Positions 43,151 to 53,058 of a stretch of 64,000 nt of DNA are shown here, piece after piece. The stretch lies in assembly GCA_021734255.1 (NCBI GenBank), contig JAIPJM010000011.1, positions 1 to 64,000 of the forward strand, read 5' to 3'. The first letter of the stretch is position 1. The number at the start of each line of letters is the position of its first letter. The notes below the pieces were generated by a model. The model was not told the origin of the DNA. It searched no databases and saw only the letters and a program-made list of their open reading frames with translations. Origin of the DNA: Fidelibacterota bacterium (GTDB lineage Bacteria; Fidelibacterota; UBA8477; JABMPR01). Made by a program: the position numbers and the translations under genes.

Positions 43151-44395
43151 ATGGAAAAACGTGTCGTTATTACTGGAATGGGGGTTGTTTCACCACTTGG
43201 GAATAAAGTGGACACATTTTGGGAAAACCTGATTGCTGGGAAGAATGGGATCACAACCCAGGATTGGCTCGTCGATGAGGGATTTAATGCGACGGTCGCA
43301 GCAGCTGTGAAGGACGAGGTCAACATCGACGATGTGGTGGATTTCAAGGAAGCCCGTCGCATGGACCCCTTCACTCGTTATGCTGTATATTCTGCTCGTG
43401 AAGCCATCGATCAAAGTGGGCTGAACCTGGATAATGAGGATCGTTCACGGATCGGGGTGATCATTGGCAGCGGTGTTGGTGGTCTCTATACCTTTGAAGA
43501 GCAGCACACCATGCTTGTGAAGCGCGGACATCGCCGCGTCAGTCCCTTTTTCATTCCGATGATGATCCCAGACATTGCGGCTGGGTTTGTTTCTATTATA
43601 TGGGGATTGCAGGGACCCAATTTTTCTGTGAATTCAGCCTGCGCCACAGCTGCCCATGCCATCGGTCTTGGACTGCGGTCTATCCGCCACGGTGATGCCG
43701 ATGTAGTGGTTTGTGGAGGAGCGGATGCTGCCCTGACCCACATGGGTTTTGCCGGTTTTGCTAACATGAAGGCCTTGACTTTCAATCCGGATCCAGAAAC
43801 TGCCAGCCGACCTTTTGACAAGGAAAGAGATGGGTTTGTCATGGGTGAAGGTGGTGGTATTTTCGTACTTGAAAGCCTGGAGCATGCCCAGGCCCGGGGT
43901 GCCACCATTTTGGGTGAATTAGCCGGGTTTGGGATGACTGCAGATGCCTACCATATCACCAGTCCAGCTCCAGAAGGAGAAGGAGCCCAACGGGCGATGA
44001 AGTTAGCCTTGGACGATGCAGGTCTTGCACCAGAGGATGTTGATTATATCAATGCGCACGGCACATCGACCCCCGCCAATGACAGGAATGAATCCAAAGC
44101 GATCAAAGCGGTCTTCGGAGACCATGCCTATAAACTGGCTATCAGTTCAACTAAATCCATGACCGGGCATCTATTAGGTGCCTCAGGAGGTGTCGAGCTG
44201 GCAGCACTGGTCAATACGATCCGCACCAATACCATCGCTCCCACTATTCATCATCAGAACCCCTGTGATGAGTGCGATCTGGATTACACACCAGGTACAG
44301 CGGCCCAGCGCGACGTGCGTGCGGGAATCAGTAATTCCTTTGGATTCGGTGGACACAATGCTGTATTAGCTGTGAAGGAATTCAAAAGCGAATAG
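43151..44395 (+). CDS. fabF: 3-oxoacyl-ACP synthase II
   Basis: The 414-residue protein starts VVITGMGVVSPLGNKVDTFW and carries the Cys-His-His set of KAS II: Cys in NFSVNSACATAAHAIG (about 164), His in NAHGTSTPANDRNES (about 305) and His in KSMTGHLLGASGG (about 341). GFGGHNAVLAVK ends the protein. It elongates acyl chains with malonyl-ACP. It is the usual partner of acpP. Confidence 0.97.
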   Translation: MEKRVVITGMGVVSPLGNKVDTFWENLIAGKNGITTQDWLVDEGFNATVAAAVKDEVNIDDVVDFKEARRMDPFTRYAVYSAREAIDQSGLNLDNEDRSRIGVIIGSGVGGLYTFEEQHTMLVKRGHRRVSPFFIPMMIPDIAAGFVSIIWGLQGPNFSVNSACATAAHAIGLGLRSIRHGDADVVVCGGADAALTHMGFAGFANMKALTFNPDPETASRPFDKERDGFVMGEGGGIFVLESLEHAQARGATILGELAGFGMTADAYHITSPAPEGEGAQRAMKLALDDAGLAPEDVDYINAHGTSTPANDRNESKAIKAVFGDHAYKLAISSTKSMTGHLLGASGGVELAALVNTIRTNTIAPTIHHQNPCDECDLDYTPGTAAQRDVRAGISNSFGFGGHNAVLAVKEFKSE

Positions 44396-44402
44396 GTGAT
44401 CC

Positions 44403-45164
44403 ATGGGCTTCCTGGGGAAATTCTTTGGAAAAAAAGAGGAAACGATTCCAGTTTCCACTTCCTTATCAAAGGATCTTTCCAATATTCAAAAAGCGCTGAG
44501 ATATACCTTCAAACAACCACATCTGCTGGAACAAGCACTCACCCACAGCTCTTTTGCCAGCCAGAATAATATCCAGTATTCCTATGAACGTCTCGAGTTT
44601 CTTGGAGATGCGGTTTTACAACTGGTGGTCTCAGACTACCTGGTCAAAACCCATGCACACCTGAACGAAGGGACCTTGACCAAGTATCGCACAATTCTGG
44701 TCAATGGTGCTTATTTAAGGGAATGTGCCACACGCCTGCAGTTGTCTCAATGGATCCTGCTTAGTGATTCCAGCAGACAAAGTGGTCAGCGGGATAATGA
44801 ATCCATTCTAGCCGATGTGATCGAATCCCTCATCGCTGCTATCTACATTGATGGCGGTTATCGTCAAGCTGCCCAATGGGTAAAAGAACATGTTATCGAC
44901 GGTAAACCTGACTACGCTGATGAACTCCGCTCGTTTAACTATAAAGGGCAATTAGCTGAAAAATGCCAACGACTCAAGTTGGGCAATCCGGTCTACGAAG
45001 TGACAAAAACCGTGGGTCCGGACCATGATCCTCTCTATATGATCCAGGTGCGCATTGATGAAAAAGTGGTGGGCTTCGGTGAAGGGAAGAATAAGAAAGA
45101 AGCCAGCCAGCACGCCTCCGAGGACACCCTGAAGAATTGGGATATCCAGTTCCCCACTGACTAA
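44403..45164 (+). CDS. rnc: Ribonuclease III
   Basis: The 253-residue protein has the RNase III signature YERLEFLGDAVLQLVVSDYL (about 60-79) with its acidic metal ligands, a second acidic site ADVIESLIAAIYIDGG, and a C-terminal double-stranded RNA-binding domain (FNYKGQLAEKCQ...GEGKNKKEASQHASEDTL). It processes rRNA precursors and structured mRNAs. The N-terminus has about 25 extra basic residues (GKFFGKKEE). It closes the operon; no clear terminator is visible in 45165-45344, which holds only a 6-base stem (GTTCAG/CTGAAC). Confidence 0.96.
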   Translation: MGFLGKFFGKKEETIPVSTSLSKDLSNIQKALRYTFKQPHLLEQALTHSSFASQNNIQYSYERLEFLGDAVLQLVVSDYLVKTHAHLNEGTLTKYRTILVNGAYLRECATRLQLSQWILLSDSSRQSGQRDNESILADVIESLIAAIYIDGGYRQAAQWVKEHVIDGKPDYADELRSFNYKGQLAEKCQRLKLGNPVYEVTKTVGPDHDPLYMIQVRIDEKVVGFGEGKNKKEASQHASEDTLKNWDIQFPTD

Positions 45165-45344
45165 ACGAATTATAAACTTTTCCTGACAATGATTTATCCC
45201 ATTTAAGTTCAGCTATAGACCTGAACCAGGTGACGAGCTATCCAGATAAAGTTGATGATCCGACTCGTCGACTACGGTGATCCGTGTATTAAAGGAGAGA
45301 TTGTTAGAATAATCTCAACCGATGACTCGCTAAGAAGCACAGAT

Positions 45345-46250
45345 TTAGTTTGGGATAAAAGACCAAAGGACCGGGCGATGGTCAGATAAAACTGTTCCGT
45401 AATCCCCAAACACCTCATCAAGACGCAGGACGCGAACACCTGATGGGTCGAACTCATCGAAAAGAGATCGACTGATCAATATATTGTCGATAAGGCTTGA
45501 ATATCCAGGGTAAGATGCATTTTTAAGTGTTCTGGTTTGAGAGAGACTGTCAGTCACAAAATAAAAGTTTTGTGGATCCTGAAGGAATGCCTCAAAACTG
45601 CTTGCTCCTGAACTATCAGGATCATGAATGTCATCGTTCCAATCCCCGGGCACGACAAAATTGCTGTCCCCCGTTGAGATCTGGGCATTCAGATAAGTGT
45701 GCAGCATGCGACTGGCGCTCTGTCTTCTAAGAATACCATCATTACAGCATTTCATGTGAACATCAATCAGGTTCAACACCTGTTCTTCCCCACTGATCTC
45801 ATACTTAAAACTGACCCAAAGCGGTGGGCGACCGGCAAAATTATAATCATCATAAGCATAGACATGGTTCGTATCCACTGGCAGAAAAGAGTCATGTCTG
45901 TACACGATTGCCAGATGCATAAACGATGTCTCATCGGAGATGATGACAGAGTATTGATCAAGCCTGTCGACTATTCCATAGAGCGCATCTTTATCTTTTA
46001 TCTCTTGGAGACAATAAAAGTCTGCATCCAATGAATCGAGCACCAGTTCAACTCTTGAGGTAGTGGCAAGGCCTGACTGTGGAAAGTTTTCGATATTCCA
46101 GGTGATAATGCTAATGCTTGAGCTATCGTCAATCGACGGTATTTCAGGACCAACAGAATCGTCAGGCGGGTCATTTGGTTCAGCACAGGTGCTGAGAACC
46201 AATGAAAAAAGCATCACTAGCAGAATGCTGAATACTATCCGAGAACCCAC
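45345..46250 (-). CDS. EEP-family nuclease/phosphatase lipoprotein
   Basis: I place the start at GTG 46250 because AGGAG lies just upstream and a lipoprotein signal follows at once (VFSILLVMLFSLVLSTC). This gives 301 residues; a longer frame reaches ATG 46355. The DNase I-like motifs are complete: TWNIENFP, LQEIKD, LIDVHMKCCNDG, VPGDWNDD and LSDHRPVLWS. It is a clear paralogue of the C-terminal half of the neighbouring 46383-48317 protein, including the unusual HMKCC pair. Likely a cell-envelope nuclease acting on external nucleic acid. Confidence 0.85.
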   Translation of the reverse strand: MGSRIVFSILLVMLFSLVLSTCAEPNDPPDDSVGPEIPSIDDSSSISIITWNIENFPQSGLATTSRVELVLDSLDADFYCLQEIKDKDALYGIVDRLDQYSVIISDETSFMHLAIVYRHDSFLPVDTNHVYAYDDYNFAGRPPLWVSFKYEISGEEQVLNLIDVHMKCCNDGILRRQSASRMLHTYLNAQISTGDSNFVVPGDWNDDIHDPDSSGASSFEAFLQDPQNFYFVTDSLSQTRTLKNASYPGYSSLIDNILISRSLFDEFDPSGVRVLRLDEVFGDYGTVLSDHRPVLWSFIPN

Positions 46251-46382
46251 TGAGCTCCTGTCACCCTGGATATTAAGGAAGGACGCGGTGGTTTTAGGGA
46301 CTGCTGTTAGCTGGTCAGCTTGGGTCCGAGATTGCTGCGTCACTTCGTTCCTCACAGAGACGTATAAAGAGGGATGTGCAAA

Positions 46383-48317
46383 TTAAGGTGTAAACTTTAG
46401 ACGTAGCAGGACCGGGCGGTGGTCAGAGATGATCGCCTCATAGTTATCCCAGCCACCCAACCATTTTTCAACAGGGAGGGTTTGGACGTAGCCACTTTTT
46501 TCAAATTCATCGAACAGGCCTTTGCCAATGAGAATGTGATCCAGAAAACTGGGCCAAGTGGGATAAGAAGCCTGCTCAGGGTCATTAACGATCTGCATGG
46601 TTGCCCATTGAAAGTTCTCTGTGTCATTCAGGAACACATTAAAACTCTGCTCGATCCCCTTGTCAATGATATCATCATTCCAGTCACCCAGGGCAATGAT
46701 ATTTTCAAAACCGGTCTCAATATGATCGAGAAAATACGCGTGCAATTCATCAGCTGCTTTTTTGCGCCGGGCCAGTCCGTTCCCGCAACACTTCATATGG
46801 AGATCAACCACCGTTATGAGTTCTTCAACATTTTGGTGTTTCCAGATGAAATCCACTTTTAGCGGAGGACGACCGGCAAAATTATAGTCGCTGTCAGCAA
46901 AAGGCTCATCTCTCCACACCGGCGTCAAGTATTCTGTATTATAAATGATGGCCTGATCGAAAAAGGATGACTGCCTGGTGATCTCGAAATTGTAGCCAGG
47001 GAGATAGGACATGAGCCGTGAGAATTCATTTATCTTTCCGATCTCTTGTACGGCGTAAATATCTGCTCCAACGTCAAGCATCAGCTCTGCAACAGCTTGC
47101 AGTGTGGTATCACTGGCTTTGGGGAACCACTCCATATTCCAGGTAACAGCCTCCAGCGTATTGGCTCCACTGTAAGACGCCACGGTATATTGGTCTTCAT
47201 CAACCGGCATCGTGGACCAGGTGATCTCGTGTGATACCACCTTTTCAAGATTTAAGGGATCAGGGGTAGGAGACTGAGCACGATCGGCTGATTTTTTTTT
47301 GATCCAGGTGACCATTTCTTCATCGGGAGGTACATCATCCGCCGTCAGGGTGATCAAGTTCCCGCGGTAAGTTGGCTTCTCAACTTTTAATAATTGCCCT
47401 GAGCGTACATCAAAAGTGAGGATAGCATGGCCGATGTTTGAGCCATTTCCATAGCCTTGATATACCAGGGTATGCGTGACTGGATCCTCCCAGGGTAGAT
47501 TGTACCCGGCATTGGTACCACCTGAGAAGATGACCGATAAGCCATCATATAAGCGGGCGAATTCCAGCGCATTCATATCCTCTTTCCAGGTTTCTGCCTC
47601 ATCACTTTCCTGGAGAAGTTCTGTCGCAAAATCCTCATATTCCTGAGCCCGATCGTAGGGTACGCCCAGATGGCAAAGACCGATGATAATATCGACATCC
47701 TGCTTTGAAAGATCCTCAACGGCAGCCCTGGCGTTTTCAATTTCCGGTAACACGGTGATGCCTTCTGTATTCCAGGGGAGCAGCATATTTTTCAAGGCGC
47801 TGGTTGTAATGCCAACGATCCCGATCCTCACGCCTTGCTGTTCGATAATAGTGTAATCCTCGATCAAAGAAAGATCACCCTCCAGGTTCGCAGCCAGAAA
47901 GGGGAAATCAGCACGTTCGGCCAACTTTTCAATGTTATCTACTCCATAGATGAAATCCTGGATACCAGGTACCAGTGCATCGTAAGCCATTTTGTTCATC
48001 CAGTCCACCATGGTTCGACCGGAGTCGCTCATCCCGATGGATGTACCCTGGAAAAAGTTGCCTCCATCCAATAAGAGTACCGCTTCGTTATTCTCCTCTG
48101 CCAGTTCCCGAGTTTCATTCACATAGGCAGACATGGCGGCACCTCCACCCAGGTCAGGTGGATAACTGGGATTCATAAACCAGGCTTTATCGGCCTTTAT
48201 CGCACCGTGTATATCATTGGTGAAAAGCACATGTAGCTTTAGGGTCTCACCTGCGGAAACAGAAAGCGCTAAGGCAAATAGAATGATACTCTGGAATAAC
48301 TTTGAAGTTTTATTCAT
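46383..48317 (-). CDS. Metallophosphatase (5'-nucleotidase-like) fused to EEP nuclease domain, secreted
   Basis: The 644-residue protein has a signal peptide. Next is a calcineurin-like domain of the UshA/5'-nucleotidase type (about 25-330): LFTNDIHGAI, LLLDGGNFFQGT, AANLEGD and IIGLCHLG. A C-terminal EEP domain (about 385-640) has TWNMEWFP, VQEIGK, VVDLHMKCCGNG, ALGDWNDD and ISDHRPVLLRL. The usual GGHSH metal ligand is replaced by SGGTNAGY, and the normal 5'-nucleotidase substrate domain is missing, its place taken by the EEP domain. It may degrade nucleic acid with the EEP half while the first half is impaired or altered. Confidence 0.87.
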   Translation of the reverse strand: MNKTSKLFQSIILFALALSVSAGETLKLHVLFTNDIHGAIKADKAWFMNPSYPPDLGGGAAMSAYVNETRELAEENNEAVLLLDGGNFFQGTSIGMSDSGRTMVDWMNKMAYDALVPGIQDFIYGVDNIEKLAERADFPFLAANLEGDLSLIEDYTIIEQQGVRIGIVGITTSALKNMLLPWNTEGITVLPEIENARAAVEDLSKQDVDIIIGLCHLGVPYDRAQEYEDFATELLQESDEAETWKEDMNALEFARLYDGLSVIFSGGTNAGYNLPWEDPVTHTLVYQGYGNGSNIGHAILTFDVRSGQLLKVEKPTYRGNLITLTADDVPPDEEMVTWIKKKSADRAQSPTPDPLNLEKVVSHEITWSTMPVDEDQYTVASYSGANTLEAVTWNMEWFPKASDTTLQAVAELMLDVGADIYAVQEIGKINEFSRLMSYLPGYNFEITRQSSFFDQAIIYNTEYLTPVWRDEPFADSDYNFAGRPPLKVDFIWKHQNVEELITVVDLHMKCCGNGLARRKKAADELHAYFLDHIETGFENIIALGDWNDDIIDKGIEQSFNVFLNDTENFQWATMQIVNDPEQASYPTWPSFLDHILIGKGLFDEFEKSGYVQTLPVEKWLGGWDNYEAIISDHRPVLLRLKFTP

Positions 48318-48323
48318 AGCAGG

Positions 48324-49664
48324 CTATGGAAGTTTATAACTGGCAGTGACCAGTAAACTTAAAACTGATTCATTAACAGATTCATTTGTGCCAATGCTGC
48401 TAGTTCCAGCCGGTGGGAAAATGTCAGGGTAGGAATAACCCAGACTCGACACCTGTCCGGACATATCGACCTGGAACGATCCATGGATGAGGGAACCACC
48501 AACTGTGAATTGAGTCATTGACAATGATTTATCCAACGAGGATTCTTCATAGCTGTACCCCATTCGCAGCGGGAGGGTTGCAGAAGCCCAATGCTCAAGG
48601 CCAACGTGATAAATCCGCGTATCTCCCAGATCATAATCAAAGGTTTCTGAACTCTGAAAGGATTCTGAGTAAGTGATCGTCTGCCCCTGGTGCAATTCAA
48701 GCTCAAAAACGGCCAGTGTTCTTTGTTTTTGGCCAGGTGAAAAAGCGATCCCGAAGCGATGTACAGCCGGTTTCTCAAGGGTGTACTGGAGGCTTGAATC
48801 AGCCATTCTATACTCTGGATAGCGGAGAGTTGAGTCAGCATAGGGCACGAAACCATTGCTCAGAAATGTTAGATCACCAGTTTTATCAATGACATAATGC
48901 AAACTGATATCGTCATTCACTTCATAGGAGAGTCCCAGATTCATTCCCAGAGTTGATTCTTCTAATTTATGGGTCGTTTGATAGCGGTAAGATGTATCAG
49001 ATGCCAGGGCATCATCAACGGATATCACTGAGACTGCTTTATCAATCAACAGATCATTCGCAGTATACAAAACAAAACTTCCACCTAGAGACAGGGGTCC
49101 TAACGCTGTAGATACCCCAAGGTAATTTCCCATGACCTGCCCACTCATCTCCAGAATGTGATAACCTGCCAGGGGATCCCGATTATAATAGCTGGAGGAT
49201 AAACTCAAGCGGATCTCCTCCGAATACTTATATCCATAGTCATGAATAGGTACCATAGCATAAGCAACAGCAAAAAGTTCAAACCCATAGCCCAGAGCTG
49301 CGGCATACTTTCGAAACGAATTTGTGTTGGATGCGTAAATATTTTTTGTCACCACATCATTGAACTGATCGATGGCTTCAATGCTTCGCTCTTCACTCAC
49401 CTGGTCGAGTATGATCGATGCTGAGAAACCAAAACCTCCAAGGCCACCAAGCTGAGCTGGATTTCCCGCAACGCTCCAGGGTCCTTGCACTATAGCCGTC
49501 CTGGCCAGCCCCATTCCCCCAGAACGCGCATCCGGTATTGCTGGTGTCAATAATCCCATTCCATTGAAGTATGATTGTCCCGCGACAGTCCCAATCAATA
49601 TTAGTGTAAGGAGTGAAACCCTGACCATTCTCTTTGTGTATATCATTTTCATTTTTTTCATCAC
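48324..49664 (-). CDS. Outer-membrane beta-barrel protein of PorV/FadL-like type
   Basis: The 446-residue protein has a signal peptide ending near IGTVAGQSYF, then the PorV-like opening DARSGGMGLARTAIVQGPWSVAGNPAQLGGLGGFGFSASI, in which conserved N/P and G residues form the hatch and first strands. Amphipathic strands follow to the C-terminus (SLLVTASYKLP). Relatives carry hydrophobic compounds or act as type IX secretion accessory barrels. It lies 6 bases from each neighbour in a tight operon. The start may be GTG 49664 or ATG 49661. Confidence 0.78.
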   Translation of the reverse strand: MMKKMKMIYTKRMVRVSLLTLILIGTVAGQSYFNGMGLLTPAIPDARSGGMGLARTAIVQGPWSVAGNPAQLGGLGGFGFSASIILDQVSEERSIEAIDQFNDVVTKNIYASNTNSFRKYAAALGYGFELFAVAYAMVPIHDYGYKYSEEIRLSLSSSYYNRDPLAGYHILEMSGQVMGNYLGVSTALGPLSLGGSFVLYTANDLLIDKAVSVISVDDALASDTSYRYQTTHKLEESTLGMNLGLSYEVNDDISLHYVIDKTGDLTFLSNGFVPYADSTLRYPEYRMADSSLQYTLEKPAVHRFGIAFSPGQKQRTLAVFELELHQGQTITYSESFQSSETFDYDLGDTRIYHVGLEHWASATLPLRMGYSYEESSLDKSLSMTQFTVGGSLIHGSFQVDMSGQVSSLGYSYPDIFPPAGTSSIGTNESVNESVLSLLVTASYKLP

Positions 49665-49670
49665 ATTCTC

Positions 49671-52136
49671 TTAAAAAGCATAATCCAACTGAAATCTGAA
49701 ATCGGATTGATTTGACCAGCTGATAATGTTGTCTTTAGCTTTCCGCGAACTTTCGGTGGCGGATTGATAAGCATAGTTGCTTGTAGGTAAACTCATATCA
49801 GATGAATACTTCATCCTCATGGACCAGCGATCTCCCAGTCTTGTATAAGTGGAAACCCAATATCTTAAATTACCTTCCAATGAGTTGAAGACGCGAAAAT
49901 CTGTATCTTCAAAGGTCCAAATAAACCCCTTATATGCCGTCACTGCAGTTTTAATTCTAAACCTATCATTCACGTTATGTGTTACTGCAAAGTTTAATGC
50001 TTGACTTGGACTTAAAGCATTCCCGACATCGGAGGAATAATTGACACCTTCATCAAGATCAATGACCAATCGTTTACGTGGGTCAAAAATAGTTTTAGTC
50101 GTTGTATATTGGACACTCAGCTCATTGAACTTGGATAACCTCAACCTGGACCTGATGATCGTTTCAATATTCTCATATCCTGTGGGTGAGAATAAATTAA
50201 ATCTTGATCGCTTTTGCCACTTGTGGCTCAAAGTGATTCTGTAGTTGAACGTTGGTCGGAATTCTAACCTCACCTTGGTTCTGTGGTAATTCGCTCCATC
50301 TGGTACGCGAGTCCACGTGTCAAAATCGGTTGTCACCACGAATCGGCGATGCATCTGATAACGCGATCTCAAATAGACACCTCGTTCAGCCTGTGGCTGA
50401 ACTGCTGAAGAGTAGATATGTGAGTAAATAGGATCGATCAGATAGTATTCATCCTCGAATATCGTACTCTTGAATTTCTGATAATTTGAGAAACTTCTCT
50501 GATAAGGGTTATCGAACGCCAGGTCGGTATCCCGGTATAACATCAATAGATTCAAGTTGTCAAATTGTAGATAGGCTGATAATATTAATGCTTTCGGATC
50601 ATCAGCAGACACCGATAGACTACCATCTTTATCCAAAATTCCCAATTCGCCCTGGAGGGCCAGATTTTGGATCACTGTATTAAATTCCAAGCCCATTACG
50701 CGTCGATGAGCTTTAGCAGCACCCCAGAGTGGTGAAGTGGAGGAGGAAGCATACAATGCCTCTATTTCACTGTCTGCAGCATTCCCGATACTTGACAGAT
50801 ATTGGTAGCGTGAATCAGTGGCAATTACCGATAACAGCGGTTCAGGTCTGAGCTCTTTGTCATAGAGACTCTCATATGATGAAACACCAATAAATGTACC
50901 GGGAGCAAATTCATATCGTAGCAGACCACCATAGGTTACCTCATTGACGACATCCAGCAATGGATTATTTAAATCGTCAAGGAGACCAGTGTTTTGACGT
51001 GGATAAAGTGTTATGAGAGATGTAAAGGATGTTCCATCACTATTTAAAACTGCATCCCGATCATTCTTGGATGCAAACCCCATAAGAACAAGTTTATCAA
51101 AGATTCTCCCCTGAATACCCACGCCGCGAAAAGCAAACTCCTGGGAGCGGGAGAGATCAGTGAAAATACCGGGTACTCGCTTCTGCCAGCCATAGCCGGA
51201 ACGTCTGGGTGCTCGAAAATCAGTATTTTCCATTACCACACCCTGCCCGAAGGTTACATTAAAACTTCCCAGGATGAGACGATCCAGATGGATGGGACCA
51301 AAATCATAATCAGAAAGTGTGAGTGCGGCTTTAATTTCTGGAATATCAGTCCCGGGGAAGTATCTACTTCCCTCTCCCAGTTGCCGGTTATAAGCAAGAC
51401 CGACTTTCCAGTGACGTGAGTTTGAAAAACTCAACTTATGCACCAGATCAGGTGGATACTTTCTTACGATTGGGTTTGCCAACTCTTCATCGGTTGAATT
51501 CGTAGAGGGAATGGTTTTCATGACTGTTGTGTACCATAGATGCCACTGCCCCTGATCTTCATCATCGAAGCGGACAAAGTCTCTCAGATTTCGATATCCG
51601 TAATAGGACAGTCCAATGGCATTTCGTAGAGCACGTTGATATCTCAGTTCCCCCATCTGCTCACGCAATTTCAGGATTGCTACTGCATCAACCGGGGTCA
51701 CATTCTGAAAGGAGATGATGTCCTCATAGGATGCCGTGTTGATGTTGATGGGTTCAGCCAGACGCTCCAGCCACAATTCAATCAGCCCCTCTGAGGCACC
51801 CTCCTGTGAGGTCCACTGCTCGACTCGGCGATAATTATCCCGCAACCTGGAGAGCGAACCTTGGCGTTCAGGATAGATGCTGATCAGGGATTTGAGTGTC
51901 TGCAGGTCTTTGGAATTCAGAGCTGGCACCTCTGACAGGTCATAAAAGCTTTCAATTGGACCGGATTGCTCCAGGTATTCGATCAGAGCAATTTTAGCCT
52001 CATCTCGGATCGCCAGGTCCATGATCTCTGCTTCATCTGCATTGTTGATGTCAAGTGGCTCAGCCAGCAGGTAAACTGGGAGCATCAAGCAGATGAGCCT
52101 GAGCAGAATACTTGTTCTATGCAGCATGGCTGTCAT
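49671..52136 (-). CDS. Helix-hairpin-helix protein fused to an outer-membrane beta-barrel
   Basis: The 821-residue protein has a signal peptide (ends near VYLLAEP). Two ComEA-like HhH modules follow: LDINNADEAEIMDLA...FYDLSEVPALNSKDLQTLKSL (about 28-90) and ININTASYEDIISFQNVTPVDAVAILKLREQMGEL (about 131-165). From about residue 200 to the end it is beta-rich with many aromatic, amphipathic strands, finishing in FRFQLDYAF with the terminal Phe of barrel proteins. HhH modules of this kind bind DNA backbone, so this may be a surface or periplasm-facing DNA receptor. It is conserved in Bacteroidetes-like lineages as an uncharacterised protein. Confidence 0.8.
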   Translation of the reverse strand: MTAMLHRTSILLRLICLMLPVYLLAEPLDINNADEAEIMDLAIRDEAKIALIEYLEQSGPIESFYDLSEVPALNSKDLQTLKSLISIYPERQGSLSRLRDNYRRVEQWTSQEGASEGLIELWLERLAEPININTASYEDIISFQNVTPVDAVAILKLREQMGELRYQRALRNAIGLSYYGYRNLRDFVRFDDEDQGQWHLWYTTVMKTIPSTNSTDEELANPIVRKYPPDLVHKLSFSNSRHWKVGLAYNRQLGEGSRYFPGTDIPEIKAALTLSDYDFGPIHLDRLILGSFNVTFGQGVVMENTDFRAPRRSGYGWQKRVPGIFTDLSRSQEFAFRGVGIQGRIFDKLVLMGFASKNDRDAVLNSDGTSFTSLITLYPRQNTGLLDDLNNPLLDVVNEVTYGGLLRYEFAPGTFIGVSSYESLYDKELRPEPLLSVIATDSRYQYLSSIGNAADSEIEALYASSSTSPLWGAAKAHRRVMGLEFNTVIQNLALQGELGILDKDGSLSVSADDPKALILSAYLQFDNLNLLMLYRDTDLAFDNPYQRSFSNYQKFKSTIFEDEYYLIDPIYSHIYSSAVQPQAERGVYLRSRYQMHRRFVVTTDFDTWTRVPDGANYHRTKVRLEFRPTFNYRITLSHKWQKRSRFNLFSPTGYENIETIIRSRLRLSKFNELSVQYTTTKTIFDPRKRLVIDLDEGVNYSSDVGNALSPSQALNFAVTHNVNDRFRIKTAVTAYKGFIWTFEDTDFRVFNSLEGNLRYWVSTYTRLGDRWSMRMKYSSDMSLPTSNYAYQSATESSRKAKDNIISWSNQSDFRFQLDYAF

Positions 52137-52147
52137 TCCATTCGTCC

Positions 52148-53047
52148 CTAGTTGTCGATATGAAAATTCATGGAAATAGCATGCGTCAGGGGGAGAACAG
52201 GATGTGTGATAACGCCATACTCAATATTGATCCCTACGATCTCCATTTTCAGGCCAGCAGACAAGCGGTTCGGCTGGGATTGCATACCGGAGAGAATGCT
52301 GAATTGTGGATTCAACTTATATTCTAAGCCACCATGAAATTCAACGGGATGACCCGAGGTGTAATTCAAGGAGAAGGTGGTTGTCACTTCATCAACGGGA
52401 GTATAAGCGAAACCACCGATCAGCGTTTGAGGTAAGGCAGTTTTGTACCCGTCTCTTCCCATGGATGGGTTGTTAATATTTCTGACCAAAGCGGCTGCGC
52501 GATGTCGTTTACCCAGCGTCGCCAGAAATCCCACGTCCACCCCGATCATGCTCGCTGATCCCAGACTGCTACCGTCTGTGCCATCACCTGAGGGACCAGC
52601 ACTGAGACCATAGGATATCTGCATGTAGTTGAGCGTCAAACCAATGGCCAATGAAGAGAGGCGATCCTGCATGAGATAATTACCATAGTGTAATCCCATG
52701 GCCGTTTCCTCAGCCAGGTTGACAGAACCACTTCGGGTAGCTAGGGTGGTTGTGGTTGCACCCACATTTCCAAACTTATGATCCGTATCATAGGCAAAGC
52801 CAACCACAGAGTGATTGAGAAACCTTTGGCTGAAGACATTCTGGTAACCAGCAATGAATCCCAAGCCCTCATATTCAGCAAGCAGGGCAGGATTCGTAAA
52901 AAGAAGTTCAGCTGATCCAGATGATGCAACATGACTGGCAGCCAGAGCAGTACTCCGGGCAGTTGTCGTTTCAAGAGTGGATGTCACCTGCGCCAAAACC
53001 ACATTGGCAAGGAGGGAGATGACAAGAATGGTTTTCATTGTTTTCAT
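52148..53047 (-). CDS. PorV/PorQ-like outer-membrane barrel protein
   Basis: I choose ATG 53047 because AAGGAGG lies six bases upstream, giving 299 residues. A signal peptide (MKTMKTILVISLLANVVLAQ) is followed by TTTARSTALAASHVASSGSAELLFTNPALLAEYEGLGFIAGYQN, the usual start of the PorV/PorQ family, and then repeated beta strands. In type IX secretion PorV receives cargo that carries a C-terminal sorting domain, and such cargo is encoded two genes upstream. Terminal residues are MNFHIDN. Confidence 0.8.
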   Translation of the reverse strand: MKTMKTILVISLLANVVLAQVTSTLETTTARSTALAASHVASSGSAELLFTNPALLAEYEGLGFIAGYQNVFSQRFLNHSVVGFAYDTDHKFGNVGATTTTLATRSGSVNLAEETAMGLHYGNYLMQDRLSSLAIGLTLNYMQISYGLSAGPSGDGTDGSSLGSASMIGVDVGFLATLGKRHRAAALVRNINNPSMGRDGYKTALPQTLIGGFAYTPVDEVTTTFSLNYTSGHPVEFHGGLEYKLNPQFSILSGMQSQPNRLSAGLKMEIVGINIEYGVITHPVLPLTHAISMNFHIDN

Positions 53048-53058
53048 GCCCATCCTCC

